The notes under the pieces were generated by a model that saw nothing but the letters and a program-made list of their open reading frames with translations, was not told where the DNA came from and did not search any database. This document shows, piece after piece, positions 35,956 through 44,892 of a stretch of 64,000 nt of DNA (position 1 is its first letter; every line of letters begins with the position of its first letter). The position numbers were made by a program, and so were the translations under genes. Source of the stretch: SAR202-VII-2 sp965263165 (GTDB lineage Bacteria; Chloroflexota; Dehalococcoidia; Lucifugimonadales; SAR202-VII-2); assembly GCA_965263165.1 (NCBI GenBank), contig OZ253584.1:1426001-1490000 (forward strand), in the 5' to 3' direction.

Positions 35956-36483
35956 GCGCGCACTCCAGTCAGACGCGGGCGCACTCCAGATATAAAGGAA
36001 TGCGTCGCCAGGGGGGTGGTAGGGATCACTTGGCTGCGTCCAATTGGGGCAACCGCTCGCTGTTCGACTCGCGGGTTAGGGCCTGCCCCTGTGCGTTGCC
36101 TGCAACGCGCCTGCAATCGCGTCGTCCTGGACATGGAGGGCCGAAACGCCAGCGCTTGATGCGCGGAAGCCCCCGTTGGGGAGCGATTCCACGGTCATGT
36201 TCAGGCGCCCAGGCTCCATGGGATCCCTCTGGAAGGTAGCACCGAACTCTAGTCCTAGCCGGCAACGCCTGTCAAGGCGACGCGTTGCCTCAAAATAGGC
36301 CTTGCCCAACGCAGCGCCGTTGCTGCGCGAATGGGCGCCTCGCCATCGGGCGGGCCAGGGTGGGGGCCGTAACGGAGAGGCAACCGCCAGCCTCCTATAG
36401 GACGTTGGCCGCGACGATTCCTTGCCTCGAAATCGCGTCCATGCCACAATGTTGCCGCTTCAGCGCAGTCGTAAGGAGGCCCC
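35956..36483. other. 528-nt intergenic region between an SDR and an amidohydrolase gene
   Basis: It holds two direct repeats of GCGCACTCCAG near the SDR start, possibly an operator, and one weak minus-strand open frame (36076-36219, listed separately). I see no clear promoter, RNA gene or transposon remnant in the rest. Confidence 0.5.
36076..36219 (-). CDS. possible small protein (47 aa)
   Basis: The frame reads MEPGRLNMTVESLPNGGFRA and continues SSAGVSALHVQDDAIAGALQ. An AGAGGG ribosome site precedes it, and third positions are mostly G or C. The shape (strand, NGG turn, strand, then a helix after DDA) faintly recalls HicB-like domains, but the match is too short to assign. It may also be a remnant; upstream in-frame sequence does not look like protein. 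Confidence 0.25.
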   Translation of the reverse strand: MEPGRLNMTVESLPNGGFRASSAGVSALHVQDDAIAGALQATHRGRP

Positions 36484-37662
36484 ATGTACGACCTCGTGAT
36501 CAAGGGCGGGCGCGTCGTTGACCCCGCTCAGGGGCTGAACGCCGACCTGGACGTCGCCATCACCGGCGGCCGCATCGACCGGCTGGCGCCCGACATTCCC
36601 GAGGCGGAGGCAGTGCGCAGCATCCGCGTTCCCGGCAAGACCGTTGCCCCGGGCCTCATCGACTTTCACGTCCATGTCTACGAAGCGGTGAATCCCAGGG
36701 CGTTGAACCCGGACGTCGCCGGGGTTCGGGCTGGAGTGACCACTGTGGTGGATGCGGGGAGCGCCGGGCCGTACAACTTCCGCGGCTTCCCCAAGTACGT
36801 GCTGCCCAACTGCAAGACGGAGGTTGTGGCGTTCATGCACGTCGCCCGCCACGGCCTCGTGAGCCTGCCGGAAGTCCGAGGCCCGGACGACATAGACCCC
36901 GACGAGGCCATTAAGATCGCCGGCCTGTATAAGGACCAGATCCACGGCCTCAAGGTGCGCATGGTCAACCCAGCCCTCGAGAACATGGGGATGGACCTTG
37001 CCCGCGTCGCCAAGGACATCGCAAGGCAGACCGGGCTCCGGCTGATGGTTCACATAGGCGACCCCCATGCCAAGGTGGGCCAAAAATCCGTGTTGACGGA
37101 GCTGATGGACATCCTCGACGAGGGCGACGTCCTGACGCACCTGTTCACCTCCCACCACGGCGGTGTACTGGACGCCAACGGGAGGCTGTACCCACAGGTC
37201 AAAGCCGCCCTGGAGCGCGGCGTGGTCTTCGACACGGGCCACGGCCGCTTCAACTTCAGCTTCGACGTAGGGCGGCGTTTGCTGGACCAGGGCATGGCGC
37301 CGGACTGCCTCAGCACCGACTTGACGCTTCCCGGCACGGAGATTGTCCATAGCATGGCCGAGACGATGACCCGGTCCATGGCCTTGGGCTTCACGCTGGA
37401 GCAGACCATTGAGATGGCCACCATCAAGCCTGCCCTGGCCCTGGGCGCCGCCGACCGGTTGGGCGCCCTGAAGCCGGGCCATCAGGGCGACGTCTCCGTT
37501 CTGGACGTCCAACAGGGCAAATGGAACGTCGCCGACTCAACAGGACAGCGCCAGACCGTGGACCGGGCCGTGATCCCGTTCGTGACGGTGAAGCGGGGAG
37601 AGGTGATTGCCCCGGACTGGGGTCCCCGTCCGTGGGGCTGGTTGCCGGATCCCGTGGACTAG
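36484..37662 (+). CDS. amidohydrolase/deacetylase-family metallohydrolase
   Basis: This 392-aa TIM-barrel amidohydrolase has the composite N-terminal sandwich (VIKGGRVVDPAQGLNADLDVAI), metal site HVH (H62, H64), a likely carboxylated lysine in IHGLKVRMV, then HIGDPHA, and a catalytic Asp in DCLSTDLTLPG. The GYNF-like segment DAGSAGPYNFRGFPKYV is typical of the dihydroorotase-like amidohydrolase/deacetylase group. Start ATG 36484 has AAGGAGG upstream. It is 12 nt before a DMT transporter gene, so import or export of its substrate or product may be linked. The substrate is not predictable. Confidence 0.87.
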   Translation: MYDLVIKGGRVVDPAQGLNADLDVAITGGRIDRLAPDIPEAEAVRSIRVPGKTVAPGLIDFHVHVYEAVNPRALNPDVAGVRAGVTTVVDAGSAGPYNFRGFPKYVLPNCKTEVVAFMHVARHGLVSLPEVRGPDDIDPDEAIKIAGLYKDQIHGLKVRMVNPALENMGMDLARVAKDIARQTGLRLMVHIGDPHAKVGQKSVLTELMDILDEGDVLTHLFTSHHGGVLDANGRLYPQVKAALERGVVFDTGHGRFNFSFDVGRRLLDQGMAPDCLSTDLTLPGTEIVHSMAETMTRSMALGFTLEQTIEMATIKPALALGAADRLGALKPGHQGDVSVLDVQQGKWNVADSTGQRQTVDRAVIPFVTVKRGEVIAPDWGPRPWGWLPDPVD

Positions 37663-37674
37663 CGGCCCCCGGCG

Positions 37675-38583
37675 ATGGACTGGGCCACCCTAGCGCTTCT
37701 CAGCGCGGCCATCTTTGGCCTCGTCAGCATCCTTGACAAATTCATCGTTGAGAGGATGGCGCGGAACGTCCGCGCTATCCTCTTCATCCTGGGCGTTCTC
37801 AGCCTCATAACCTCTATTCCCTTCCTCCTAGCGGACCCTTCCTACTCGTCGTACTCCATCAGGTCGATAGGCGCTGCCCTGGCCTCGGGGTTCCTCCGCG
37901 GCCTCGCGCTGGCCGTCCTCTTCGGGGTGCTCCGCAGAGAGGAGGTGTCCCGGGCGCTGCCGGTCACCCAGACGTACCCAATCTTCATTGCAGTGCTTGC
38001 CGCCCTCTTCCTGGGCGAACAGGTCGACCTGTTGGACTGGGGCGCCATCGTCGTGATCGTTGCCGGGGCGATTCTGTTGTCGGTCCGTCGCGCCGGGGGA
38101 GCTTCAGGCGGATTTCGACTCGGATCCTCCTTCTTCCTGCTGCTCCTGGCGAGCTTTGCGACGGGCGTTTCGAATCTTCTGGGGAAGGACGCCCTGTCGG
38201 AGCTCTCGACCGTTCAGGTATTCACCATCAACTTCTTCATAGTGGGAGTGGCCATCCTGGCCGTTTCCGCCAATCGAGCCGCCGTCAAAGAGGCCTGGGA
38301 GATCGTGCGCCACCGGCCGCGGCGCGTGCCCCTGTTCGCGGCGGACACGTTGCTGGCGCTGCTGGCGACATACCTGCTGTTCGCCTCGTTCAGTGTTGGC
38401 CCGGTGTCCGGGGCCTCAGCCCTGAACGCGACCAGGCCGCTCTTCGTATTCGCGTATGCGGTGCTGGTGAGTTGGCTGGCGCCCAGCTTCATCCACGAAC
38501 CCCTCACGCCGCGAGTGCTGGCCGTCAAGCTCGCGGCCATCGCCATGATCGTCGCCGGTACGGCTGGCCTGGTGGCGCGGTGA
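37675..38583 (+). CDS. EamA/DMT-family transporter
   Basis: This 302-aa integral membrane protein has ten predicted helices in two EamA repeats; the first repeat ends with the RALPVTQTYPIFIAVLAALFLGEQ motif and the second with GASALNATRPLFVFAYAVLVSW. DMT proteins move metabolites across the inner membrane, often as exporters. It begins 12 nt after the amidohydrolase stop in what is likely one operon. The substrate is unknown. Confidence 0.88.
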   Translation: MDWATLALLSAAIFGLVSILDKFIVERMARNVRAILFILGVLSLITSIPFLLADPSYSSYSIRSIGAALASGFLRGLALAVLFGVLRREEVSRALPVTQTYPIFIAVLAALFLGEQVDLLDWGAIVVIVAGAILLSVRRAGGASGGFRLGSSFFLLLLASFATGVSNLLGKDALSELSTVQVFTINFFIVGVAILAVSANRAAVKEAWEIVRHRPRRVPLFAADTLLALLATYLLFASFSVGPVSGASALNATRPLFVFAYAVLVSWLAPSFIHEPLTPRVLAVKLAAIAMIVAGTAGLVAR

Positions 38584-38666
38584 GGCTGCGCCAGGCCCGC
38601 CAGTTGCCGGATGCCCTTCCAGACCTGTCCTTCCTGGCGCCGACTAGCGGGACCGCGAGCGGTAAT

Positions 38667-39082
38667 CTATAGCACGTCCACGCGCCAACAGTTAAGAATT
38701 TGGGACGGTGAGCGAGGATTCGTTACGCGTATCAGCCGGATTTCGGGGTTTGCAGGCACGGAGCTGCCACAGAGGCGCAACAAAGGCGCAATGAAGTCAT
38801 AAGAGAGATGTGAAGAACCGTAGTGAGGTCGTAGCGAATCGTCATGAACTGAGGCGGAGCCTTACACCTCCAAGGAGCTTGTCTCGAAACGGCATTCGAT
38901 CTGGTCCAATCCTTCCTCGGAGGGTCTTGCCCCTTGGGTTGTTCCCTCAGCGCCCCTGCCACAGGGGGATTCTCTATGGTTAGCCCACAGTGCTAAATGT
39001 ATGCGGCAGGCTCCAAGGAAGAGAAGCAGGCCCCCGGCCCGCTTCATGGGGCTACTATAGCACAACTGTTCGTATTTTGCAA
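38667..39082 (-). repeat. dispersed promoter-bearing element, copy A (candidate ncRNA)
   Basis: Read on the minus strand, it begins with a promoter (39054-39082). A core of about 180 nt follows that is shared with copy B at 46274-46440. The core contains a 9-bp stem (CCTGCCGCA with TGTGGCAGG) around an inner G-run/C-run hairpin, and GAGGG/CCCTC arms. Degenerate 10-11 nt repeats then run to the CAGCTCCGTGCCTGCA and ATCCGGCTGA segments (38751-38766, 38732-38741), also found in the argG leader. CTATAGCAC occurs at both ends (38667-38675, 39055-39063). Confidence 0.75.
39054..39082 (-). promoter_or_regulatory. promoter of element copy A
   Basis: On the minus strand, TTGCAA (39077-39082), 17 nt and TATAGT (39054-39059). 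Spacer sequence is conserved with copy B and with the argG leader promoter. Confidence 0.6.
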
Positions 39083-39113
39083 TAGGGAGAGGCAGGAGCA
39101 GCGCGCCGTTCCC

Positions 39114-39142
39114 TTGACAGCCCGCCCCAGCGCTGCCATAAC
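39114..39142 (+). promoter_or_regulatory. promoter for the amidohydrolase at 39216
   Basis: A perfect TTGACA (39114-39119), 17 nt and CATAAC (39137-39142), 73 nt upstream of the ATG. It is back to back with the element promoter. Confidence 0.55.
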
Positions 39143-39215
39143 ATACCGTGTCCCTTGGCCGCGTCCGACTGGCCGCTGGTGGAATCGCGACGCAATTCGA
39201 CGGGAGGTGGTTACT

Positions 39216-40340
39216 ATGGCGGGCATCGTCGACGCCGACACGCACATCATCGAGCATCCCGGTATCTGGGAGCACATGGACAGGGACTGGTACGAGCGGC
39301 GCCCCGTCCGGCTCATCGCTCCTCCCGATACGTGGTACGGCGAGTTCAACGCGTTCTGGCTCATAGACGGGGAGATATACCCCCGGCCCAAAGGGAAAGG
39401 AAGCTTCGGCCTGCACGTGCCCGGCGACATCAAGGAGGAGTCCCGCACCGACGTTGCAGCAGGGGTGCGCGGCATCTCCGATGTGCCCGGCCGCATCAAG
39501 GCGATGGACGAACGAGACGTTGACGTCGAAGTCGTCTACCCCACCATGTTCATCATGTACCTGACGGACGACGTGGACTTGGAGATCGCTCTGTGCCGCG
39601 CCTACAACCGCTACATGGCGGACGTCTGGGCCAAGGGCGGGAACCGCATCCGCTGGGTGGCCCCCGTTCCGCTGCGCTCGGTTGAGGCCACCATAGAGGA
39701 GATCAACGTCGTGAAAGAGAACGGCGCCGTTGGACTACTGTTCCGGGGCATCGAGGGCGCCCGCTCGGTGGCGGAGCCCTTTTTCTTCCCCATTTACGAG
39801 GCGGCGCAGCGGGCCGGCCTACCCATCTGCTTCCACACCGGGGGCGGAGTTCCGGCTCTGACCAAGCTCATAGACATCCAGTACAGCCACGTGTTCCCTC
39901 ACGTCCGGGTCATGCCCCTCTTCGCCTTTCGTGACATCGTCGCGAACAAAATCCCCGAGCGGTTCCCCAATCTCCGGTTCGCTTTTGTGGAGGCCGCGTC
40001 GTCCTGGGTCCCCTACGTCATGCACCTGCTTCGGCGGTCGTCGAAGGCCGGCTTCCAGGTCACGGCCACCGGGCCCAACTGGGGCGATTGGTGGGGGCCA
40101 CAACTGTTCCGCGACTATCGCCTCTACGTTGCCACCGAGGTCGACGAGGACATTGGCTACTTGCTGAACTTCATCGGCGAGGACAACATCATCATCGGCT
40201 CCGATTACGGGCACCAGGACCAGTCCAGGGAAGACGGGATTGTGCCCGACCTGAAGCGCCGGCCCGATCTGTCCGAAGAGGTCAAGAACAAGATTCTCAT
40301 CGACAACCCGCGGGCGCTCTACGGGATCAACGGCGCATAG
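39216..40340 (+). CDS. amidohydrolase-2 family metal-dependent hydrolase/decarboxylase
   Basis: This 374-aa protein of the ACMSD-like amidohydrolase 2 family has an early metal motif in VDADTHIIEH (residues 4-13), FHTGGGVPAL in the middle, and the C-terminal metal-site IIGSDYGHQD. Family members decarboxylate or hydrolyse aromatic and related acids. ATG 39216 is preferred over the longer frame because GGGAGG precedes it and the promoter is just upstream. It is followed by a hairpin and the SDR array, suggesting a shared catabolic theme, which is inference. Confidence 0.85.
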   Translation: MAGIVDADTHIIEHPGIWEHMDRDWYERRPVRLIAPPDTWYGEFNAFWLIDGEIYPRPKGKGSFGLHVPGDIKEESRTDVAAGVRGISDVPGRIKAMDERDVDVEVVYPTMFIMYLTDDVDLEIALCRAYNRYMADVWAKGGNRIRWVAPVPLRSVEATIEEINVVKENGAVGLLFRGIEGARSVAEPFFFPIYEAAQRAGLPICFHTGGGVPALTKLIDIQYSHVFPHVRVMPLFAFRDIVANKIPERFPNLRFAFVEAASSWVPYVMHLLRRSSKAGFQVTATGPNWGDWWGPQLFRDYRLYVATEVDEDIGYLLNFIGEDNIIIGSDYGHQDQSREDGIVPDLKRRPDLSEEVKNKILIDNPRALYGINGA

Positions 40341-40359
40341 TCACTACGTAGCCATTGCG

Positions 40360-40392
40360 GGGACTGTCCCCCAAGCGAGGCGGGGCAGTCCC
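40360..40392. terminator. hairpin after the amidohydrolase
   Basis: GGGACTG (40360-40366) and CAGTCCC (40386-40392) with an inner CCCC/GGGG pairing. It lies 19 nt after the stop and before the SDR array; there is no T-tract, so attenuation rather than full termination is possible. Confidence 0.5.
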
Positions 40393-40427
40393 ACGTTGCA
40401 TTACACCCGGCTGATAGGAGGATCATC

Positions 40428-41246
40428 GTGACCACGCAGGCTTCAGTGCAAGAGCATCCGGGCTTGGGCCCTGGCAGGAACAGGCTTGAGGGCAAGGTGG
40501 CCATCGTCACCGGCGCCAACAGCGGCATCGGAAGAGCGACGGCAGACCTCTTTGCCAGAGAGGGCGCCAAGGTCGTTGGGGTCGACTTCGTGGAGGACAT
40601 TCAGCCTCGTATCGACGATCTCATCAAGAGCCAGGGAGGCGAGTGCACCTTCGTCAACGTCAATGTGACCAATCGCGCGGACTGCGACCGAATGGTGGCC
40701 ACGGCGCTGAACGCCTACGGCGATCTGCATATCCTGGTGAATAACGCCGGCACGGGCATCCGCGGCAGGGTGGACCAGCTATCCGCGGAGCAATGGGGCT
40801 CCGTGATCGACACCAACCTGAACAGCGTGTTCAATGGCTCTCAGGCCGCCCTGCCGCACATGATGGAAAAGGGGCGCGGGAGCATTATCAATACCGCTTC
40901 AACCTTTGGCTTGCTGGCGTCGGAGGACTACGCCGCCTACTGCGCCTCCAAGGGCGGCGTGGTGCTGCTGACCCGGAGCATGGCCATCGACTACGGCCCC
41001 ATGGGAATCAGGGTGAACTGCGTGTGCCCCGGCGCCACGGCGACGCCAAGGTTGCTCCGCTTCTTCAACTCGCAGCCCGACCCCGAGGCTGCCATAGCAG
41101 AGGCCGCCAAGATCAACCGGGCGGTCCAGCGCATGGGCCGGCCTGAGGAAATAGCCTACGGTATGCTCTTCCTGGCCTCGGACGAGGCATCGTTCGTCAC
41201 CGGCCACGCTCTCGCCGTGGACGGCGGCCAGACCATCGACGCCTAG
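40428..41246 (+). CDS. tandem SDR paralogue 1
   Basis: This 272-aa classical short-chain dehydrogenase starts at GTG 40428. It has a 25-residue N-terminal extension (EHPGLGPGRNRLEGK), then TGANSGIG, the NNAGTGIRGRVD block, and catalytic Ser plus YCASK. The C-terminus is FVTGHALAVDGGQTIDA. An Asp after the second strand (VVGVDFVED) favours NAD over NADP. It is the most divergent of the six paralogues and heads the array; the downstream gene starts 48 nt later. Confidence 0.9.
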   Translation: MTTQASVQEHPGLGPGRNRLEGKVAIVTGANSGIGRATADLFAREGAKVVGVDFVEDIQPRIDDLIKSQGGECTFVNVNVTNRADCDRMVATALNAYGDLHILVNNAGTGIRGRVDQLSAEQWGSVIDTNLNSVFNGSQAALPHMMEKGRGSIINTASTFGLLASEDYAAYCASKGGVVLLTRSMAIDYGPMGIRVNCVCPGATATPRLLRFFNSQPDPEAAIAEAAKINRAVQRMGRPEEIAYGMLFLASDEASFVTGHALAVDGGQTIDA

Positions 41247-41294
41247 CATCCCCGAAATCAACTACAACCCGAAGCGGCTACCCAAGGAGGAGCC

Positions 41295-42132
41295 ATGACG
41301 TCCCAAGCAGCCTCGTCAGGCGCTGACGAACATCCCATGATGGGTTCCGGGAGGGGGCGGCTGGAGGGCAAGGTTGCCGTCGTCACCGGCGCCAACAGCG
41401 GCATCGGCCGCGCCACGGCCCGTCTCTTCGCCAGAGAGGGCGCCAAGGTTGTCTGCGTTGACCTTGTTGAGGATATCGCGCCCCGCGTCGACGCCCTCAT
41501 TCAAGGCGAGGGGGGCGAGGCGGCTTTCTTCCAGGGAGACGTTACCTCTGCCGAGAACTGCCAGGGCATGGTGAACCTGGCCCTGGAGCGATTCGGAGAC
41601 CTGGATATCCTCGTCAACAACGCCGGCGCGGGCGTGTGGGGCCGCGTCGACCAGCTACTCAGAAGGGGACTGGAAAAGGATCGTGGACCTCAACCTGACC
41701 GGCGTGTTCCTTGGGTCGAAGGCGGCGTTGCCGCACATGATGTCCAAAGGCAAGGGGAGCATTGTCAACACTGCTTCCACCTTCGGTCTGTTGGGCACGG
41801 CCAGCTATGCCGTCTACAGCGCCTCCAAGGGCGGCGTCGTGCTGCTGACTCGGAGCATGGCCATCGACTACGGGCCGATGGGCATTCGGGTCAACTGCAT
41901 CTGCCCCGGCGGGACGGCGACGCCCCGCCTGTTGAGGATTCTGACGGAAGGCAAGAGCCCGGCGGAGGCCGAGGCCTCTGTGGCCGCCGCCGCCGCCATC
42001 AATCGGGCCATCCAACGATTGGCGCACCCGGAGGAGATCGCCTACGGGATGCTCTTCCTGGCCTCGGACGAGGCTTCGTTTGTCACCGGCCACGCCCTCG
42101 CCGTGGACGGCGGACAGACCACGGACGCCTAG
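41295..42132 (+). pseudogene. tandem SDR paralogue 2, interrupted by a +1 frameshift
   Basis: The gene starts ATG 41295 (AAGGAGGAGCC upstream) and is an SDR of the same type. The frame reads correctly through NNAGAGVWGRVDQL, then one extra base at 41655-41668 shifts it. The correct continuation (DWKRIVDLNLTGVFLGSKAALPHMM through GHALAVDGGQTTDA) is in the +1 frame to 42132. Removing one G from the GGGG run at 41665-41668 restores a full-length protein aligned with its neighbours, so either a recent mutation or a homopolymer sequencing error fits. All catalytic residues are intact apart from the shift. Confidence 0.75.
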
Positions 42133-42180
42133 CATTCTCGAAACCAGCCATAGCCCGAGGCGGTTAGCCTAGGAGGAGCC

Positions 42181-43017
42181 ATGACATCCGCATCGGCCGC
42201 GCCAAGCGCTGACGAACATTCCATGATGGGCCCCGGCCGCGGGCGGTTGGAAGGTAAGGTTGCCGTTATCACCGGCGCCAACAGCGGCATCGGCCGCGCC
42301 GCGGCCCGTCTCTTCGCCCGCGAGGGCGCCAAGGTCGTTTGCGTGGACGTGGCGGAGGTCATTACGCCCCGCATCGACGCATTGATTGAAAGCGATGGAG
42401 GAGAGGCAGTCTTTTTCCAAGCGGATGTTACCTCTCCTGAGAGCTGCCAAGGCATGATTGCACTGGCGCTAGAGCGTTTTGGAGGTCTCGACGTCCTGGT
42501 GAACAACGCCGGCACTGGCGTGTTTGGCCGGGTCGACGAGCTCACGTTCGAAGACTGGAGCGGCCTCTTCGACATAAACCTCAACTCCGTCTTCTTGGGA
42601 TCGAAGGCCGCGCTGCCCCACATGATGGAGCAGGGCCGAGGCAGCATCATCAACACTGCCTCGACGTTCGGGCTGTTAGCGGTGAGCAGGTACGCTGCCT
42701 ATTGCGCATCGAAGGCGGCGGTAATCCTCTTGACCCGGAGCATGGCCATCGACTACGGGCCCATGGGCATCCGGGTGAACTGTCTTTGCCCCGGGGGCAC
42801 GGCCACGCCAAGGCTGATACGGGGCTTGACACAGGGCAAGTCCCCTGAAGAAGGTCAGGCTGCCCTTGACGCCGTCGCTGAGACCAACCACGCCCTCAAG
42901 CGACTGGCCAACCCCGAGGAAATCGCCTACGGCATGGTGTTTCTGGCTTCCGACGAGGCCTCGTTCGTCACCGGCCACGCGCTGTGCGTGGATGGGGGGC
43001 AGACAATCAAGGCGTAG
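42181..43017 (+). CDS. tandem SDR paralogue 3
   Basis: This 278-aa SDR has the shared extension (SADEHSMMGPGRGRLEGK), TGANSGIGRAAARL, NNAGTGVFGRVD, and catalytic YCASK. It carries a SRYAAYCASKAAVILL segment unlike the GGVVLL of most siblings, and ends CVDGGQTIKA. AGGAGG precedes the ATG. It is about 8 residues longer than paralogue 1 owing to a loop after NLTQGKSP-like sequence, the likely substrate lid. Confidence 0.9.
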   Translation: MTSASAAPSADEHSMMGPGRGRLEGKVAVITGANSGIGRAAARLFAREGAKVVCVDVAEVITPRIDALIESDGGEAVFFQADVTSPESCQGMIALALERFGGLDVLVNNAGTGVFGRVDELTFEDWSGLFDINLNSVFLGSKAALPHMMEQGRGSIINTASTFGLLAVSRYAAYCASKAAVILLTRSMAIDYGPMGIRVNCLCPGGTATPRLIRGLTQGKSPEEGQAALDAVAETNHALKRLANPEEIAYGMVFLASDEASFVTGHALCVDGGQTIKA

Positions 43018-43049
43018 GGCGCCTTAATTCGCACTCTGGAGGGCATTCA

Positions 43050-43886
43050 ATGACATCGGCAACATCTTCACCCGGCGCCGACGAGCATCCCGGACTAGGC
43101 CCCGGCAGGGGCCGCCTGGAAGGCAAGGTCGCCGTCATCACCGGCGCCAACAGCGGCATTGGGCGGGCGGCGGCCAGACTGTTCGCCCGCGAGGGGGCTA
43201 GGGTCGTTTGTGTGGACGTGGCGGAGGTCATTACCCCGCGCATCGACGCAGTGATCCAGGGCGATGGCGGCGAGGCCGTCTTCTTTCAGGCCGACGTCAC
43301 GTCTGCCGAGAGCTGCCAGGGCATGGTGAACCTGGCGTTGGAGCGCTTTGGAGGTCTCGACGTCCTGCTCAACAACGCCGGGACCGGCATCAGAGGCCGA
43401 GTCGACCAACTCGAAGAGACGGACTGGAAACGCCTCTTGGACATCAACCTCAACTCCGTCTTCCTGGGATCCAAGGCGGCGCTGCCCCACATGATGGCGC
43501 AGGGCCACGGTAGCATCATCAACACAGCGTCCACCTTTGGGCTGTTGGCCACGGAGAGCTACTCTGCCTACTGCGCTTCCAAGGGTGGCGTGGTCCTACT
43601 GACCCGAAGCATGGCTATCGACTACGGGCCCATGGGCATCCGGGTGAACTGTGTTTGCCCCGGCGCCACGGCGACGCCCCGGCTGCTGCGCAATCTGACG
43701 CAGGGCAAAAGCCCCGAGGACGCTGAGGCTTCCATTCAGGCCGCGGCCAACATCAACCGATGCCTGTCGCGCCTCGCCAACCCAGAGGAGATCGCTTACG
43801 GCATGCTGTTCCTGGCCTCCGATGAGGCCTCGTTCGTCACCGGCCACGCGTTGGCCGTGGACGGCGGCCAGACCATCGACGCCTAG
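43050..43886 (+). CDS. tandem SDR paralogue 4
   Basis: This 278-aa SDR starts at ATG 43050 (GGAGGG upstream; the longer frame to 42984 lacks a ribosome site and overlaps the previous gene). Motifs are GADEHPGLGPGRGRLEGK, TGANSGIGRAAARL, NNAGTGIRGRVDQL, and YCASKGGVVLL. Its nucleotide sequence is closest to paralogue 3 in the second beta-strand region, suggesting one duplicated from the other. A 154-nt spacer with a GC-rich repeat follows. Confidence 0.9.
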   Translation: MTSATSSPGADEHPGLGPGRGRLEGKVAVITGANSGIGRAAARLFAREGARVVCVDVAEVITPRIDAVIQGDGGEAVFFQADVTSAESCQGMVNLALERFGGLDVLLNNAGTGIRGRVDQLEETDWKRLLDINLNSVFLGSKAALPHMMAQGHGSIINTASTFGLLATESYSAYCASKGGVVLLTRSMAIDYGPMGIRVNCVCPGATATPRLLRNLTQGKSPEDAEASIQAAANINRCLSRLANPEEIAYGMLFLASDEASFVTGHALAVDGGQTIDA

Positions 43887-44040
43887 CTGCACTTCCCAGG
43901 GATGTTGTTACAGGCGCGAGACGGGAGAATCCCCCGTCCCTTCCCCCTCCTTCCGTCCCTCCCTTCGTACCCGGGGGAAGGCTAGGATGGGGGCCGCGCA
44001 ACGCCCTCTCTGGGGACTACGCTAGATCCTTGGACCAGCC
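43887..44040. repeat. GC-rich repeat between SDR paralogues 4 and 5
   Basis: The spacer has the block GTACCCGGGGGAAGGCTAGG then ATGGGGG and GCGCAAC, which recurs with changes at 55110-55190 and, inverted, at about 50288-50325. It splits the array into 4+2. Confidence 0.55.
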
Positions 44041-44859
44041 ATGACTTCTACAACAGCTTCACAGGGCGCCGACGAGCACCCGATGATGGGCCCCGGGAGG
44101 GGTCGGCTGGCGGGCAAGGTTGCCGTCATCACCGGGGCCAACAGCGGCATCGGGCGGGCAGCGGCCAGGCTGTTCGCCCGCGAGGGGGGCAGCGTCGTTT
44201 GTGTGGACCTCGCGGAGGTCGTCGCGCCGCGCATCGATGCGCTTATTCAGGGTGACGGCGGAGAGGCGGTCTTCTTTCAGGCGGATGTTACGTCCGCCGA
44301 AAGCTGCCAGGGGATGATGGCGCTGGCCCTGGAGCGCTTTGGGGGGTTGGACATTCTCCTGAACAACGCAGGGACAACGGCTCGCGGGCGGGTGGACGTT
44401 CTCCCGCTGGCAGATTGGGAACGCCTCATCGACGTCAACCTGACCTCGGTGTTTCTTTGCTCCAAAGCGGCGCTGCCCCACATGATGGCGCAGGGCAGGG
44501 GGAGCATCGTCAACACCGCGTCCACGTACGGCCTGCTGGCGACGGAGAACAATCCCGCCTACTGCGCTTCCAAGGCCGGAGTGGTCCTGCTGACGCGAAG
44601 CATGGCCATCGACTACGGCCCGATGGGCATACGGGTGAATTGCGTTTGTCCCGGGCTGACTGCGACGCCCCTGCTTCTGGGAAACCTGGCGCGGCGGCAG
44701 GTCCCCATCCAGGAGGCAGCGAAGATGAATCGCTGCCTGCAACGACCGGCGAGCCCGGAGGAGATTGCTTACGCTATGCTCTTCCTGGCCTCGGACGAGG
44801 CCTCGTTCGTTACCGGCCACGCCCTCGCCGTGGACGGCGGCCAGACCATCGACGCTTAG
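44041..44859 (+). CDS. tandem SDR paralogue 5
   Basis: This 272-aa SDR starts at ATG 44041. It has the extension GADEHPMMGPGRGRLAGK, TGANSGIG, NNAGTTARGRVDVL, and a catalytic YCASKAG preceded by an altered NNPA loop. The lid is shortened (GNLARRQVPIQEAAKMN). It is followed after 33 nt by paralogue 6, with which it shares long nearly identical stretches around positions 44280-44345 and 45131-45196. Confidence 0.9.
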   Translation: MTSTTASQGADEHPMMGPGRGRLAGKVAVITGANSGIGRAAARLFAREGGSVVCVDLAEVVAPRIDALIQGDGGEAVFFQADVTSAESCQGMMALALERFGGLDILLNNAGTTARGRVDVLPLADWERLIDVNLTSVFLCSKAALPHMMAQGRGSIVNTASTYGLLATENNPAYCASKAGVVLLTRSMAIDYGPMGIRVNCVCPGLTATPLLLGNLARRQVPIQEAAKMNRCLQRPASPEEIAYAMLFLASDEASFVTGHALAVDGGQTIDA

Positions 44860-44892
44860 GACAGCGGCGCAACGCTGGAAAAAGGAGTTGCC

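Larger units (their letters stand above)
38584..39215. other. 632-nt intergenic region dominated by a dispersed element
   Basis: It contains the element at 38667-39082 (separate entry), which carries a minus-strand promoter and structured core. The plus-strand promoter of the next amidohydrolase is at 39114-39142. No protein is supported; open frames on either strand are interrupted or shifted in the second element copy. Confidence 0.7.
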
